DNA of 64,000 nt from Corylus avellana (GCF_901000735.1 NC_081543.1:33626771-33690770); one strand, 5' to 3'. Shown: positions 21,198 to 33,549, counted from the first letter of the stretch. A program made the numbers and translations. Notes: generated by a model not told the origin, from the letters alone.

Positions 21198-22439
21198 CAG
21201 AAAGATTAAGATACTAACTCCTATTGAAATTTATTTATTTTTTATAAATTTTTAAGAATATAAAATTTAATACCAAAATTTATTTTTAATTAATTTTCTC
21301 TATAACCAATAAATTTTATATGTAATTCATGAACTAAAAGAGAGAAGATTTTATACGTTGGTTAAGTCTAAAATTCACTTGAATATATATATATCTGGTG
21401 AAGTTGTGCATCCTTTATCAAGGCGCGTGAGTTTGATTAATCATCATTGATCCATGCAACATAGTATTTATGATCATCATAACCATCCCTCTTTCTCTCT
21501 CTCGGACTCCGTCACTCCGGTCACGTGCACCCTTGGATTCTTCTCTGTTTCACCTCGTCCCTATCGACCCCTCCCATGTGATCTGTCTAAAAGAAAGACC
21601 GTCATTTTCCAATATAATATCGAAACTGCCATTTGTCATTTAGCTACGAGAAAACGGCTACTTGTGTGTAAAGTGGGCTGGCTTGGGGCAAGGCCAGGCC
21701 ACACGGATGGTTATTGTTATTCCCAAGACACACTCCCCCCCATCTTTATCTAATTTATGTTTTATTGTCTTTGTTTCTCTTCTACTTTTCTTCCTCTTGG
21801 CTCTTGTCTAATGATCTGGCCACGTTGTTCTCAAACATTTTTACAACATGCTACAAAAGTATACTAGAAATGCTATTTTCTAGTTTTTTTTTAATATTTT
21901 TTAAATCTTGGGAGAATGGTAAATGGCATTTTTCAAAGTATATACTAAATTTTATGCTTAAGTGAAAAAATGATACATGAGTGGGGGGGAAAAGAACAAT
22001 GAGGAGGAATATATATCTACCTCTTGGATTTTGTTGGTTGAAAAGAAAAAGAGGCACAAAGTAGAGGGGGGTAACCTTAATGAGAAAAATAAAGGAGTAG
22101 AGCATATTAAAAGGAGATAAGACTAAAAGAAAGACATGGTGAGAAACCAATGGATTTGGAGTACTTTTTAATTGGTGCATGTCTTTTATAGTGTGATGCT
22201 TTTTCTTGCTATTCTAGTACTCTTTGTCAGATGTTCCTCTAGAAGGGTTGTAATGACATGGGGTTTTTTCATATTTTCTAATCTTGATAGTGGGGAGCAA
22301 GAGTCATTTGGAGTTTGAAATGAATCTCAAATAAGAAACTTCGACAAAAGTTGTTTTTAGTACATAATCCATAAGCTTTGTAGAAATTAACTCAAATTAG
22401 CTTTGAGAAAAATCAAGCAATATTGAAAAATAGATTCGC
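21198..22439. other. Intergenic; no supported gene
   Basis: A CT-rich stretch (about 21484-21500) and a plus open frame at 21454-21753 were examined. The frame has no domain, signal or splice support. Confidence 0.4.
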
Positions 22440-22760
22440 ATGTCGGGTTCAGGTTGTGAGGCATGTTTTAAGAGCCATCAAAGTAAGCATAGTAACATTA
22501 TTGCACCTCAATAATCTCTCTCTTAGCATAATACTTTTGCGACTCGAACCCATGAACCAGACTTTGATACCATTTGTTAGATTGAGCATTTGATTATCTC
22601 ATCTAAAAATAAATTGATGTTCGGTAAGGAAAGCCAAAGTCTTTTATGACATTCAAAATCGCACTCGACAAGACATATTGTAAGAGCCGTTCAAGTGAGT
22701 AGAGTGATATTGTTGCACCTCAATAGTCTTAAATATCACATGTTATGGTCAGATTTTGTC
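22440..22760 (-). mobile_element. LTR-retrotransposon remnant (PBS and LTR end)
   Basis: On the minus strand ...CTAACA, two bases, then TGGTATCAAAGT (22561-22572) matches 10 of 12 positions of the initiator-tRNA primer site TGGTATCAGAGC next to an LTR end. Text with TTGCACCTCAATA is imperfectly repeated (about 22450-22520 and 22660-22735). No reading frames of gag or pol remain. Confidence 0.4.
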
Positions 22761-23311
22761 GATACATGAATATACACCTCGATTATAATCTATAAATTTG
22801 GAATTGAGTTCGTTGTTCCTAAACAAACACAAGCCACATGATACTCATATCATTAAATGTGATTGCTGCCATGTTTTGAATTGGACATTTGATCCACCAA
22901 TTTGGATAGGGTCAAGAGGAAGAGGAAAATTTGTATAGACCCCAAGAAATGTCACATGGTTTATGAGAGCGTGGTTGATTGGGGCACACGCCAAACTGGA
23001 TGGAAAAAGACGTTAACAGAAAGCGAAGCGTAGGCCCTTTTTTTTGTAAAACATTTTATGCTTTACCTTTTCCACACTCACTGAAAACCTCGTGCAAAAT
23101 CTGTGAGCAGTGAGCTGTCCCGCCTAGATTAGCAACAAGTGTCGTGAGGAATTTTGTAAATAGAGCAAGGGCATTGTTGTCATGTTCAATAATTAAGTAC
23201 TAGCACAGTCTGTCAGTTACGCTTTGCTAAAGACAACCACCATTTCGTCACCCTCCATTAAACCCTTCTCTCTTTCTCTTTCTCTCTGTAGCATATCCTT
23301 CTTCACCTTCA
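22761..23311. other. Upstream region of the 23355 gene
   Basis: No other gene is seen. A CT-rich leader (about 23265-23288) precedes the uORF, as often found in plant 5' UTRs. No clear TATA box is visible. Confidence 0.45.
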
Positions 23312-23329
23312 ATGGCCAAAACAGAGTGA
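23312..23329 (+). promoter_or_regulatory. Upstream ORF (MAKTE) before the 23355 gene
   Basis: ATG GCC AAA ACA GAG TGA ends 25 bases before the main ATG. The context TTCAATGGCC (G at +4) is reasonable. If transcribed it would be met first by scanning ribosomes and could dampen translation. The transcript start is inferred, not seen. Confidence 0.4.
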
Positions 23330-23354
23330 AAAACCAAAAAAAAAAGAGAGAAAA

Positions 23355-25529
23355 ATGGAATCAGAGAAGCCCCATCGCAGCACGGGCAATAATAGCAGTA
23401 GCAGCAGCACCAGCGAGTTGTTCATCTGCTTCACGTCGCGACTCTCAGCGTCTTCCTCCATGAAGCTCTCGTCCAAATCGATTCTCAGCCCAGGCCGCAG
23501 CAGAGAACCATCCCAGCTCTCTCTCTCGGCCTCTCTAAGCCGAAGGCTGAGAAGCAATGGCAGCATGAAGGGTGGGCAGGCCTCGCCAATGTTCCCAACA
23601 GGGGGGAAGAAACGAGGGTGTGCTTTCGAAAACCCAGAGCCCTCGTCTCCCAAAGTTACCTGTATTGGGCAGGTGAGGGTGAAGACGAAGAAGCAGGGGA
23701 AAAAGATAAGAACGAGATCGAAGAGAAGAGGCGGCGAGGCGAGCTTTCGGAGAGCGGAGCAGCAGAATATGAGCGTTGTCACGCATCAAGACCTTAATAT
23801 GAACATTCAGAACAATCCGAATGGTCAGGAGCATCGGAACCAAAGGTGGGTGCATCTGCCAATAACAATTTGCGAGGCTCTGAGGGCATTCGGCGCCGAG
23901 TTCAATTGCTTTCTTCCGTGCCGGTCTTCGTGTATGACAGGGGAGAGGGAAAAGGAAGAGAAAGCCGCCGCAAGATCGGACGGTGGTGAGAATGGGAACG
24001 GGAACGGGAGCTCTTGTGGGGCTGCGTTTGCGAGGTGGCTGGTGGCAATGCAAGAAAGCGAAGGGAAGGGGAGGGAGATGGAGTTGGTGGTGGGAGAGGA
24101 AGATCAGAGGGTGACGGAGAGGAGTCACAGTCTGAGGAGGATGGAGATTTTTGATGAGGGGAATGAGATTAAGGAAGAGAGGAATGAGGATTTGGAGGAA
24201 GAGGAAACGAGGGTGAGTCTTTGTATTCCGCCCAAGAATGCTTTGTTGCTCATGAGGTGTAGATCTGACCCAGTGAAAATGGCGGCCCTGGCGAATCGGT
24301 TTTGGGAGTCTCCGGTTCATAATGTTGAGGACGAGGATGATGATCAGGATGAAGATGAAGATGAAGATCAGAGAGATGAGAAAGAAGAACAAGCGAACGT
24401 GGAAGTGGGTGAAGAAAGGCAAAGAGAACTTGGGGTCGAAACAGAGGATGAGATTTGTGGAAGTGATGGTGAAGAGCATGGACACCCAGAAGTAGAAGCA
24501 AACTTGGTTATGGAGGAACAAGATGAGGATGTGGAAGAAAACCCAGAACAAAGCCCAGAGGTCACCGATGAGCTACAAGAACACCTAGTAGAGCAAGAAG
24601 AAGACGAAGAAGAAGAGATGAACCCTGAAGTACCAGCAGAAGAAACTCCGTTGAGCTGTTCTTCACCTGAAGCTCTTGTAGATCCAGAGAACTCAGAGAT
24701 GGAACAAAGCATACCCAAACTGGTTCAAGAGAATGAGCATATCCTAGAAGATAAACCTGAAGCACAATATAATGAAGAACAAGAAGCAGAAGATTTCAAA
24801 GAAGCAAGGTTTTCCTCTTCTTCCTTAGTATCCGTACAGTCAGAGCAAGAAACAGAAGGAGAAGAAGAAGAAGACGAAGAAGAAGAAGCAAATAGTGGAG
24901 CTTTAGGTGAAGAAGCGGAGGAGAAAGAGACACCAGAGAGGCCTCGGGAAGACGAAGAGACAGCGACCCATCAAATATCCGAACCCGAATACCCAAAATA
25001 CAACGAATGGGATCCGGGCTTAGAGCCAAAGATCCGAAAAAGTGAAGTAAAGCCAGAGAGAGACAGCTCGGTCTTGCCGGATTGCTTGCTTCTGATGATG
25101 TGCGAGCCGAAGCTATCCATGGAGGTCTCCCGGGAGACCTGGGTCTGCAGTACGGACTTCATCCGATGCCTCCCAGAGAGACCGGTCAGCAAAACCAACG
25201 GAGGAGATGAGGTCAAGAAAAGAGTGAGCACAGAGGACTCAAATCCTACTCAACCGGCGCACCAGTTCCTGCAGCCGCCGAGGTCTTCGTGTTCGTTCCC
25301 GCTGGCGGCGGCGGCGAATGCGGGAGCCGGCGCGTCGATGGCGAGCATGATAGAGCAGAAGCTGGTCGGGGCCAAGGGGTGCGAGCCGTTCGTACTGACG
25401 CGGTGCAAGTCGGAGCCGATGAGGTCGGCGTCTAAGCTCGCGCCGGAGAATTGTTTCTGGAAGAATCGGAAGCTGGAGCCGCACCGCCCGGGTACCCTCG
25501 GAATGGGCGCGGCTGGGGTTGGGTTCTGA
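23355..25529 (+). CDS. Large acidic plant protein, 'protamine P1 family'-like
   Basis: 724 residues in one exon. Residues 1-135 are serine-rich and basic, with SPKVTCIGQVRVK (98-110) followed by a lysine/arginine run, a likely nuclear or nucleic-acid-binding patch. Then RWVHLPITICEALRAFGAEF (164-183) and AFARWLVAMQ (224-233). PPKNALLLMRCRSDPVKMAA (292-311) is followed by LANRFW. About 320-570 is almost continuous Glu/Asp. The end has LPDCLLLMMCEPKLSMEVSR and EPFVLTRCKSEPMRSASKLA. This order matches Arabidopsis proteins annotated 'protamine P1 family', of unknown function; the label is historical and says nothing about sperm chromatin. The long minus frame at 23535-24551 is a shadow. Start: first ATG after the uORF. 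Confidence 0.75.
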   Translation: MESEKPHRSTGNNSSSSSTSELFICFTSRLSASSSMKLSSKSILSPGRSREPSQLSLSASLSRRLRSNGSMKGGQASPMFPTGGKKRGCAFENPEPSSPKVTCIGQVRVKTKKQGKKIRTRSKRRGGEASFRRAEQQNMSVVTHQDLNMNIQNNPNGQEHRNQRWVHLPITICEALRAFGAEFNCFLPCRSSCMTGEREKEEKAAARSDGGENGNGNGSSCGAAFARWLVAMQESEGKGREMELVVGEEDQRVTERSHSLRRMEIFDEGNEIKEERNEDLEEEETRVSLCIPPKNALLLMRCRSDPVKMAALANRFWESPVHNVEDEDDDQDEDEDEDQRDEKEEQANVEVGEERQRELGVETEDEICGSDGEEHGHPEVEANLVMEEQDEDVEENPEQSPEVTDELQEHLVEQEEDEEEEMNPEVPAEETPLSCSSPEALVDPENSEMEQSIPKLVQENEHILEDKPEAQYNEEQEAEDFKEARFSSSSLVSVQSEQETEGEEEEDEEEEANSGALGEEAEEKETPERPREDEETATHQISEPEYPKYNEWDPGLEPKIRKSEVKPERDSSVLPDCLLLMMCEPKLSMEVSRETWVCSTDFIRCLPERPVSKTNGGDEVKKRVSTEDSNPTQPAHQFLQPPRSSCSFPLAAAANAGAGASMASMIEQKLVGAKGCEPFVLTRCKSEPMRSASKLAPENCFWKNRKLEPHRPGTLGMGAAGVGF

Positions 25530-26280
25530 GCCGCCGAGGTAATAATGGGAATCTAGTAAAAAAGCAAAAAAGTGGGGGGCAAATCTTTGTTTTTACTGTA
25601 GGTTGATAGGCTGCTTTTACTGCTCACTTCCATGTTTGTAAATCTTTGGTTAATGATTTCGGAGCAATTATTTTTTTCTTCTTTAATCATTTCCTCATTT
25701 GGTTAATAATTACACAATGCAAGTGTAAATCTATATGTGTGAGAATTTTGGTGGGTAAAATGATGATTGAATAGAGTGGAGGTTGGCGGGTAATGATAAA
25801 TACTCAATTTTCATCACGCTTGTGGTTTTTCTGGCTGATGTGACGGTACCTATTAATTTTTTAAAAAAATTAAACCAATAAACATTAGTACATTAATTGA
25901 GTAAAATGTTAGCGAAAATGAGAATTAAGTATTTAGAATTAGTCGGGAGTTAGAAGGGTGTTACACTAGTAAGACAGTTGAGATAGAGTGGGTGGGATTT
26001 GATTAAAGAGTGGGTTTTTTGTGTTGTTAATGTGGTATATGGTCTTTGGATATTTATGGTGTTTGAAATAATGTAGGCAATTAATGTGTCTCTGAAATAA
26101 TTTAAGGTAGGTATGTGGTCTATTTCAGCGACCTTCTTTAGAAGAGGGGCTAGTCTTTGCTGGTCTTTATCTTTTCCTTATGAATTGAAGTTTTGCATGG
26201 TCATCTATGTGAATTCAATCAACATTTTAAGTAACATTCATATATTCCTTTGTTGACCCGGATGAAATGGAATTGGATCC

Positions 26281-26318
<38 letters not shown>

Positions 26319-28546
26319 GAGTAATGCCACATGCTATACTCTCCACCCTTTAACTTCAGTTTGTAATTTTGACATAAACTATCAACATGTCACATCAGCA
26401 CTAATAATAATAAGAGGGTAAAGTTTTCTTTCAAATTGGGTTAGAGAAATTTATTTCAACTTACTCTATAAAAGTGACGTGTTTTTGTTTTTTTTTGAAT
26501 AACATGTTAGATGCACATAAATTTTTAATAAAATTTATTTCAACTTTGTCTCTATTATTAAAAAAGCATGTGTATTTTACATATTCAAAAGACACATGTG
26601 ACTTTTATATACTAGGTTGAAAGAAATTTCCTCGACCCGATTTGGGGGAAAACATAAAAAAGAATGAAAGAAATAAATAAATTGTAGATGAGTTAACCAA
26701 AGGGCAAGAAACCAAGTAAAAGGTTAACAGCCGAAAAAGAAAAAATATGCCAAAAGAGGTGCCGAGGTGGGAGCAGAAAGATGAGTTGCTGAGTTTCAAA
26801 GCCCCTTCTCCATAATACCCTGCACTAGTCAATTTCCAAGGCATGCAGCAGAACTTAGTGGAGTTTCCAGTGCTTTTCCTTTACCAGTACTCACTTTGTA
26901 TGTTTTCTTTTGGAAGTGTGAACAAAGGGACAAAGTTAAATGGTGAAAACCAAAAAGGGGAAAAAAGCAAGTGTGGATCATGCTAGATACTACATTTGCC
27001 TCCACACCATTCGTATTTTGTTTGTACAGGGGTTTCTTTGGCAGCTTCTTTACATGGTTGCAGTTTCAGCATCAGAAACTACCCCTCCTAATTCACTTGG
27101 ACTTTGCAGGTTGATCATCACACTTAAAAAAAAAAAAAAAAAAAGAAAAAGAAAAAGAAAAAGAAAAAAAAGAACCGTATATCAACGTGTGAAATAAGTA
27201 TGAAAAATAGCATTATTACACGTCAATAAATTTTTAGCTTCTAACACACCCCCTTGCTTGATTTAAAGTGATGTAATCCTACCCGAGAGTTAGTTAGAGT
27301 CAATAAGGAGTATTAATCTAAACGTTTAGGTTATCTTTACGAACGTACTCAATTTATCATTTTATATGTTTTGTTACTAGTGGGTTTAAGTATGGAAATA
27401 GACTTTCTCCCGTTTATTTGAACTAGGAAAGATTCATTTAGTTATATTTGAAGGGCATTTTCGTCTTTTTACTTTTTGAGGAACAAAAATACATCTCCAA
27501 TATAACTAACTAGATATTCTCCAATTTATATGAACTGGAGATTTTAATTTTTTTTTTTTTTTTTATGCGAGACTCTTTTCTTCTAGAGCTCTTTAAAAAC
27601 CTTCCATTTCAAAATACTCCCATACTATATATATATATATACACACACACTGGAGATCGCAAATTTTTTTTTTTTGGGAAAGGGATTCTTTCTTTAAATA
27701 CAAAGCCTAGTCATGAGTTGGAGATGGCATGAACTTACCCTTGAAGGCTTGAAGCATTAGATTCTTATTCAAAAGAAATAGACTTCGAGTCAATCAAATA
27801 GCCTATCAACCACCAAAACTAACATGGAAGTTCAAAAGTGATTTCTATTCCCAAACTTTATGCCATACAATGACTCTTGTTCCAAGGTAAGAACTAAGAA
27901 GGCAATATTGTTCAACTATAAATTTATGTCTTATAATCGTTGGGTGCTCTTTTAGAGCACATAAAGAATCATTGACAAAGTTGTTTACTGGGGATTTTGT
28001 ATCAACATGATCTGAATATTATAATCTTTTGGCTCAACATCTTAGCAATTTTATCTCATGGAATAATCCTTAAAGAAACACCTAGATGCTAAAACGACAC
28101 TGTTTGATGTACACCTTTTGTTTGCATTATGTTGGCAACTATTTTTGTTAGGGCTTAGACAAGACAGTGGCTTTAATTAATTAATTTTCACTCTTATGAC
28201 CCTACATAATGTGAATTTTGTCACATGTTAATACTCTAATCTAATAAAAACTCTTATAAAGTACTCTTAAGGAATACACACCTCAAGGTTTCTCACTGTA
28301 CTACACATGGGGAGTCTAATTTACACAAAATAGAGACATGGTTACCAGCTAGTTGCATGTGAAGAGGGAGAGTATGTGGGCTTTGCAAGTTGTCTTCTCT
28401 TGGACATATTTATCTGCACCATTCTATTTCAAGACAAAATGCTAACCAAATCCACTATGGAACATTCTAGCTCACATTCTTGTCCAGAATATTAATGTCT
28501 TGTGAATCTTGATTAAATACTCAAGGCAATTTATCATCTATTTTAC

Positions 28547-28548
<2 letters not shown>
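25530..28548. other. Intergenic with microsatellites
   Basis: No gene is supported. Simple repeats: (ATT)n at about 26281-26318, A-rich (AAAAAG)n at about 27126-27171, and (TA)n(CA)n at about 27628-27649. The stretch 28300-28548 is the probable promoter of the DUF599 gene. Confidence 0.5.

Positions 28549-28582
<34 letters not shown>
28549..28582 (+). repeat. (GA)17 microsatellite ending at the start codon
   Basis: Seventeen perfect GA units run directly into the ATG of the DUF599 gene (GAGAGAATGG). In plants, leader GA repeats are bound by BPC/GAGA factors. Any regulatory role here is inference. Confidence 0.9.
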
Positions 28583-28585
<3 letters not shown>

Positions 28586-29603
28586 GCTTGGAAGGAGGAA
28601 TACTTAGATGTAATCTTGGTGCCATGTGGGTTATTGATCATGTTTGGCTACCATCTCTTCCTTCTCTACAGATGCCTAAAACTTCCTGAGACCACAGTCA
28701 TTGGCTATGAGAACCACTACAGAAAAGCTTGGATTGAGAGAATTTTGCAGGTCAGAAAAACTCCTCTCTTCACTAGATATGGTATACCTTAACATGATTT
28801 AGCTTTCTCTTGCTTTGGAGCGTCTTTTCGCATGTCACAATTGTTGTTGTGTAGATAGTTTTGTTTATTAAACATTGCCGCTGCAAACTGTCCTTTATGG
28901 TGACCCCAGTTCTCTCAATAGGCTAAATCATTTATTTGACAGATTTCCAATAGTTTTAGGTTTTGTTTCACTGATTTTTGATTGTTTTTGGGCTTTTTGG
29001 TTGGGTTGCCTACCCTTTAACATCTTCAATGGGTATTTGCAGGTTGAAGTAAAGGAAAGAAGTCCTTATCTAACAATGATCTCCAGCACCATATCAGCGG
29101 CAACTTTCTTTGCTTCAACTTCTCTGGCTTTAAGCTCTGTAATTGGAGCCTGGGTTGGAAGCACTTCAAACAACATCTTGGAGGGTAGTCTCATATATGG
29201 GAGCAAAAGTCCATCCATCATTTCAGTCAAATATATTAGCATTCTGTTCTTCTTCTTAGTTGCTTATGCTTCTTTTCTCCAATGTATAAGGAGCTTAGTC
29301 CATGCCAATTTCCTAATCAGTATGCCAAACAGCGATATCCCAGCAAAGTATGTGCAAAAGGCAGTGATACAGGGAAGTGCTTTCTGGTCGGCCGGTTTAC
29401 GGGCAATCTACTTCGCCGCCACTTTGCTGCTATGGATATTTGGTCCAATACCCATGTTTGTTTCTTCAGTGACTATGGTGGTGATCTTGCACATGCTTGA
29501 TACAAATTCAACTCCGCTGCATCACTTCCGACCAACCAAGAGCCCTAACCTGTTGAGTAAGATTGGTGTCGACCCAATTAACTGCAATCAACAGGGTCAT
29601 TGA
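28583..29603 (+). CDS. DUF599 family membrane protein
   Basis: 242 residues in two exons: 28583-28750 (56 codons, donor CAG|GTCAGA) and 29043-29603 (acceptor TTTGCAG). The N-terminus MAWKEEYLDVILVPCGLL is followed by the family's YHLFLLYR and GYENHYRKAWIERI. Then come VKERSPYLTMISSTISAATF, a SVKYISILFFFLVAYASFLQ segment, HANFLIS and a final FWSAGLRAIYFAATLLLWIF. Four hydrophobic spans (about 10-31, 67-92, 117-140, 172-212) fit an integral membrane protein. The biochemical role of DUF599 is not known to me. The continuous open frame from 28875 includes intron sequence and should not be used. Confidence 0.88.
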
Positions 29604-30116
29604 GCACCATAGAACATCAAATGGGGATGAAAGCACAACTTCAGGTAGTCAACCACGACAACAATTTATAAAAGAGGAAAACAACTACCACCCGAAAGGA
29701 TTTTATGGATTGAAACAACTTGGAATGATATAGTCAATGAGTTCAGGAGCAGCAAGCATGTAGAACTCGTTTGACAACTTTAAAGCAGCATGACTTTTCA
29801 AAATGTTTTGGAATTCTTTTGTAATGAATCTCCACATTGTTTGCAAGCCAACACCTACCAGTTTGACAATCTGTTGACAACATCTAATTTACCAAACTTG
29901 CCCTTTTGTACAACTCTTTTAGTACAAAAGCATCTCAGATCAGAGAGGGGGGAGAGAGGGAGAGAGAGAATCCAGAAACTAAACTTACACAACAAATTGC
30001 AAGGAGGATTGATTACACTGCTATCAAGAGTAAAGACCATGATTATGACAATGCCTGTGTAATTTTGATGAGATCTTTTATACAAATTCCTCAACGTCGA
30101 TTTTAGTTCTCTTCCA
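29604..30116. other. 3' regions of two convergent genes
   Basis: The DUF599 gene (plus) and the DUF3082-like gene (minus) converge here with about 510 bases between stop codons. A G/A-rich run at about 29942-29969. No further gene is seen. Confidence 0.6.
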
Positions 30117-33100
30117 TTATTGTGCATCATTTGGACTCTGATCCGCCTTGCTGCTGCTGCTGCTTACTTCAGGGCTATCTGTAGCACTCTCAGCCATTGA
30201 ATTTGGTGAGCCTAACTGCTGATCATCACCTTTGCTTTTATTTTCTTCATTTGTAGAATCTTCCATCAAGGAGTTGATGGCAAGCTGACCAGAATAAAGG
30301 AATAGACCGAAAGAGTTGATTCCAAAAATAAATGTTGCAAGGTAGCACAAACCATTAACAATAGTCCTGCCAACAACAGAAATGAGATTATTACGAGCTT
30401 TTTTCGCGAAAGTTAACATCAAAGTATGCAGGAAAAAGGTAATAGGAGCTACCTTATGGTTAGAGTTATCTGGCGGACCTGGAAAGTAGGAAAACAATTA
30501 GAGTGTCAGAATTACAAGATGACCATTTCAAGACATGGCAACCATCTTCAAGATTTTCTTTTCGTCAACAGGCAAGGATATTATGTATTATATAACTATA
30601 ACTTAAAAGGTGCTTTATCGTGGATTTTTCTTCGATTTTCCTCCAGTAGTTAGCTTAAAAAGTATTTATTTGTCAAATACATCTATATAAAATATTATTT
30701 CTAACCATATATCATCTTCTTGTTTACAATAAATTGAATTCAGACAAATTTGTATCTTGGGTGTATCACATGGTTTTCTAGATAAAAGGTGATGCTTCCT
30801 GCATCTATAAAATGCTGCATAGAAAGATTTCTATGGTCTATCTCTAATAGCTTGTGGTATAAAATACACTTCCATTCTCCATCCAAATGTTGCCTAGAAA
30901 GTTCATAGTGAAGCTAAAATCAATTATTTATTCTACACACTTTGACACAGAGCAATGAATTCATGAGACATACTTTTCTCAGAACCATAAATATGAGAGA
31001 CCATATTATGTAGTGAATAAGTACAGCTGAATTGCCAAATAAGAATCATATGATCTGAGACCATTTAGGAATGCCCTACTAATTGTGAAGCTAGGAAGGA
31101 CATAACTAGACATAACGATAAAGCATACATGTATTTCGTTGTATTTACAACTAGGGTTTATGTTTAATCCTCATCTAAGCTTTCATTGAGGTAATTACTT
31201 CAATTCTCTTCTTGCACATATCATCATCATATATATGTGCGGCTTTTTTCTGGAAATGAAACTTCAGCTTACTCTTCAATTTTAAAAAGTGCATATTTCA
31301 TCCTCTTCCAATTATTTCAGGCAAACAGGTGGCATAAGGCAGTAGAGTTTCAAACTATACTCAGAAACTAGTCCTTGTTTTGAAATCTGGAGTTAGAAAT
31401 GAGAAACCCAAAGAAACTTGAGTTTTCTAAGAAAAATAGAAAATGATCCCAACATAATTAGCAAAATTTTGAAACTTTAAAGCTACAGTGATAAGTTTGT
31501 AACAATTACCAAATACAATCCTAAAAGCAGGTTAACTAAGCTCCTCTCACCTCCAAGACAATCACATTGGACATCTGACCATTGTGATAAATGATTAATA
31601 TATTACAACTGTCGGTGACCATCCAATCTTCACGATGAGTCGACAGAATATAAATCATGGTTGCATGAGAATTAACCATGGATATGGCCACACTAATGCA
31701 AATGCACAGCACAGCATGTGGCAAATTTCAGACGAGTTCCAAGCTTAGAAATTTCTTGTTTGATGAGTACCCCTAGGAAGGGAGCAGTCGGCTACTAGCA
31801 AATCATGGTCTAATGTGTATACTGAAGCTGAGGTATAATACTGGTAAAAAGAAAAAAAGACAGGAGGTACTGCAGGATTGAGAATCAGAAAACTAATTAT
31901 TTAGATAAAGAAAGATAATTCCATCTGTGGTTGCACTTATTATGCAGTTAGGAACAAGATGAGAAGCTGCACCAGGCGTATCAATCATAAAACCATAAAA
32001 TCCAGCATAGACTTCTATTTTCAAAACAAGGAGGGTTCAAATATATTTAAAAAAATCTGCACATTGAAGTGAAAAAAGGCAACACACTGCCCCAAGTTAA
32101 TTCTTCCTTCAATGAGTGTAAAGTGAGCATTTTTTTATCGTCTTGCAAGTTATAATAATAAGAATCACCAAGGCATTTTTTTTCAGTCACCACAATATTT
32201 AAAAAAAAAAAAGAAAAAAAAGAAGAAGAAAAGATACAAGAATTTTATGTTGTTCAAGTAGTCTGAGCAAGAACCTCACAGACATAGTTCCATTTTCATT
32301 ATTTCAAAAACATAGAGTCAAAATTCAAAGTGCAAAAAACCTTTGAACGCCAATAAAGAAAAGTGGGAATCAAAGAACAAACCGATAAATTATCTGAAAT
32401 TGTCTGACGATTGAGAGCTGCCTCAATAGTAGTAGTGAACTTGTAAAGAATAAGCGCAATAACACCTGCTGCTACTCCACCCAAGAATGCCTGAACGGGC
32501 GAAGGCGGAGAGTTAGCTTCAACAGGAGCTGACGCCATTGCTCTCAAGCTATCCATTGCCTCGTCCTTCAATGACTTCTTCACTCCATCAGACCTAAATT
32601 TCTAGACCCGCCAACCCCACTTCATCAAAACAAATATACTCATACTAACACACGCGCACACACACAGACAAAGAAACAGAAATGAAGCAAAAGGCAGATT
32701 AACAGGAACCCAGTTCCTCAAAATTTAAACCAAGTCACAGTAGCACATAGCAATGCAGAGCTATTGAACTGAACCAAAAACTAATTGGACCCAGCTCCTG
32801 ACAAAATGCATTGAATCATAACACCACATGTTAATATGGAATTGAACTCCTTAAGGCTGTGTTTGGACAAGCGATTTCGAAGTGGGATTTTACTTAAAGT
32901 TGTAATTAAGGAATTTTCAATACGATTTTCCTCAAGCATCTAAAATTCCAAGTTCAAATTTTATGGTAAGGTGTTATTATGCCGATAATACCCACATTAC
33001 CATTCGCTCCATTCCCATACTACCACCCCACTAATCTTCACATTGCTACCACCTAAATTCCCATAACACATGCAAATGTAGAATAGAAGTAAAGCAACCC

Positions 33101-33549
33101 ATTTACTAAAAACCAAAACTGGAGCACAATAACACACAAAATTACAAAATTCAAAACAAAAGAAAGAGGAAGAGAAAGAGTACCATTTCTTTGGCACGCC
33201 TGGCGCGGCGGCGCACAGCGCGGAAGAGGAAGACAGAGATGGCACCAGTGAGGAGAACGCTGGTGGCGACTTGAATAGGAGCAGGGTCGTCTGTGGTGGC
33301 GAAAATGGAAGGAGTAGATGGCGGGAGCTCGATGGGACCCTCCTGCGGTGCAGGAGCGGAGGGGGGTTCGGGGACCTCCGCGAGCCATGTCTCGGGCCTG
33401 GCTCGAGGGAGGGCTAAGACATGGCGGAGAGTTGCGGGTCTGTAAGGGAAGTAGATAACAGGGGATGAGAAAACAGAGGAATTGTGGAGGTGAGAGGGAG
33501 CCACGGGGATGTTGGGACTGAGAAAGTGGTGGGAGAGAGACTGCAACAT
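30117..33549 (-). CDS. Plastid membrane protein, DUF3082-like
   Basis: Four exons: 33184-33549, 32383-32601, 30453-30478 (only 26 nt) and 30117-30366, giving 286 residues. All junctions are GT-AG; the second acceptor is TCTAG|AAATTT, because the AG six bases later would put TGA in frame. Residues 1-50 are rich in Ser/Pro/Arg and lack acids, like a chloroplast transit peptide. Hydrophobic spans: about 92-110, 158-177 and 205-230. The conserved core KKSLKDEAMDSLRAM, VQAFLGGVAAGVIALILYKF and VRQITLTIR then TIVNGLCYLATFIFG resembles DUF3082 proteins of plants and cyanobacteria. The tail is Ser/Asp/Glu-rich. Function unknown. The family name is from memory and moderately sure; the gene model is firm. 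Confidence 0.75.

Noticed and set aside
21454..21753. 99-codon plus frame
   Set aside because: No signal, domain or splice support; starts in AT-rich intergenic DNA.
23535..24551. 338-codon open frame on the minus strand
   Set aside because: It is the antisense shadow of the Glu/Asp-rich plus-strand gene; Phe/Leu/His-rich composition with no domain.
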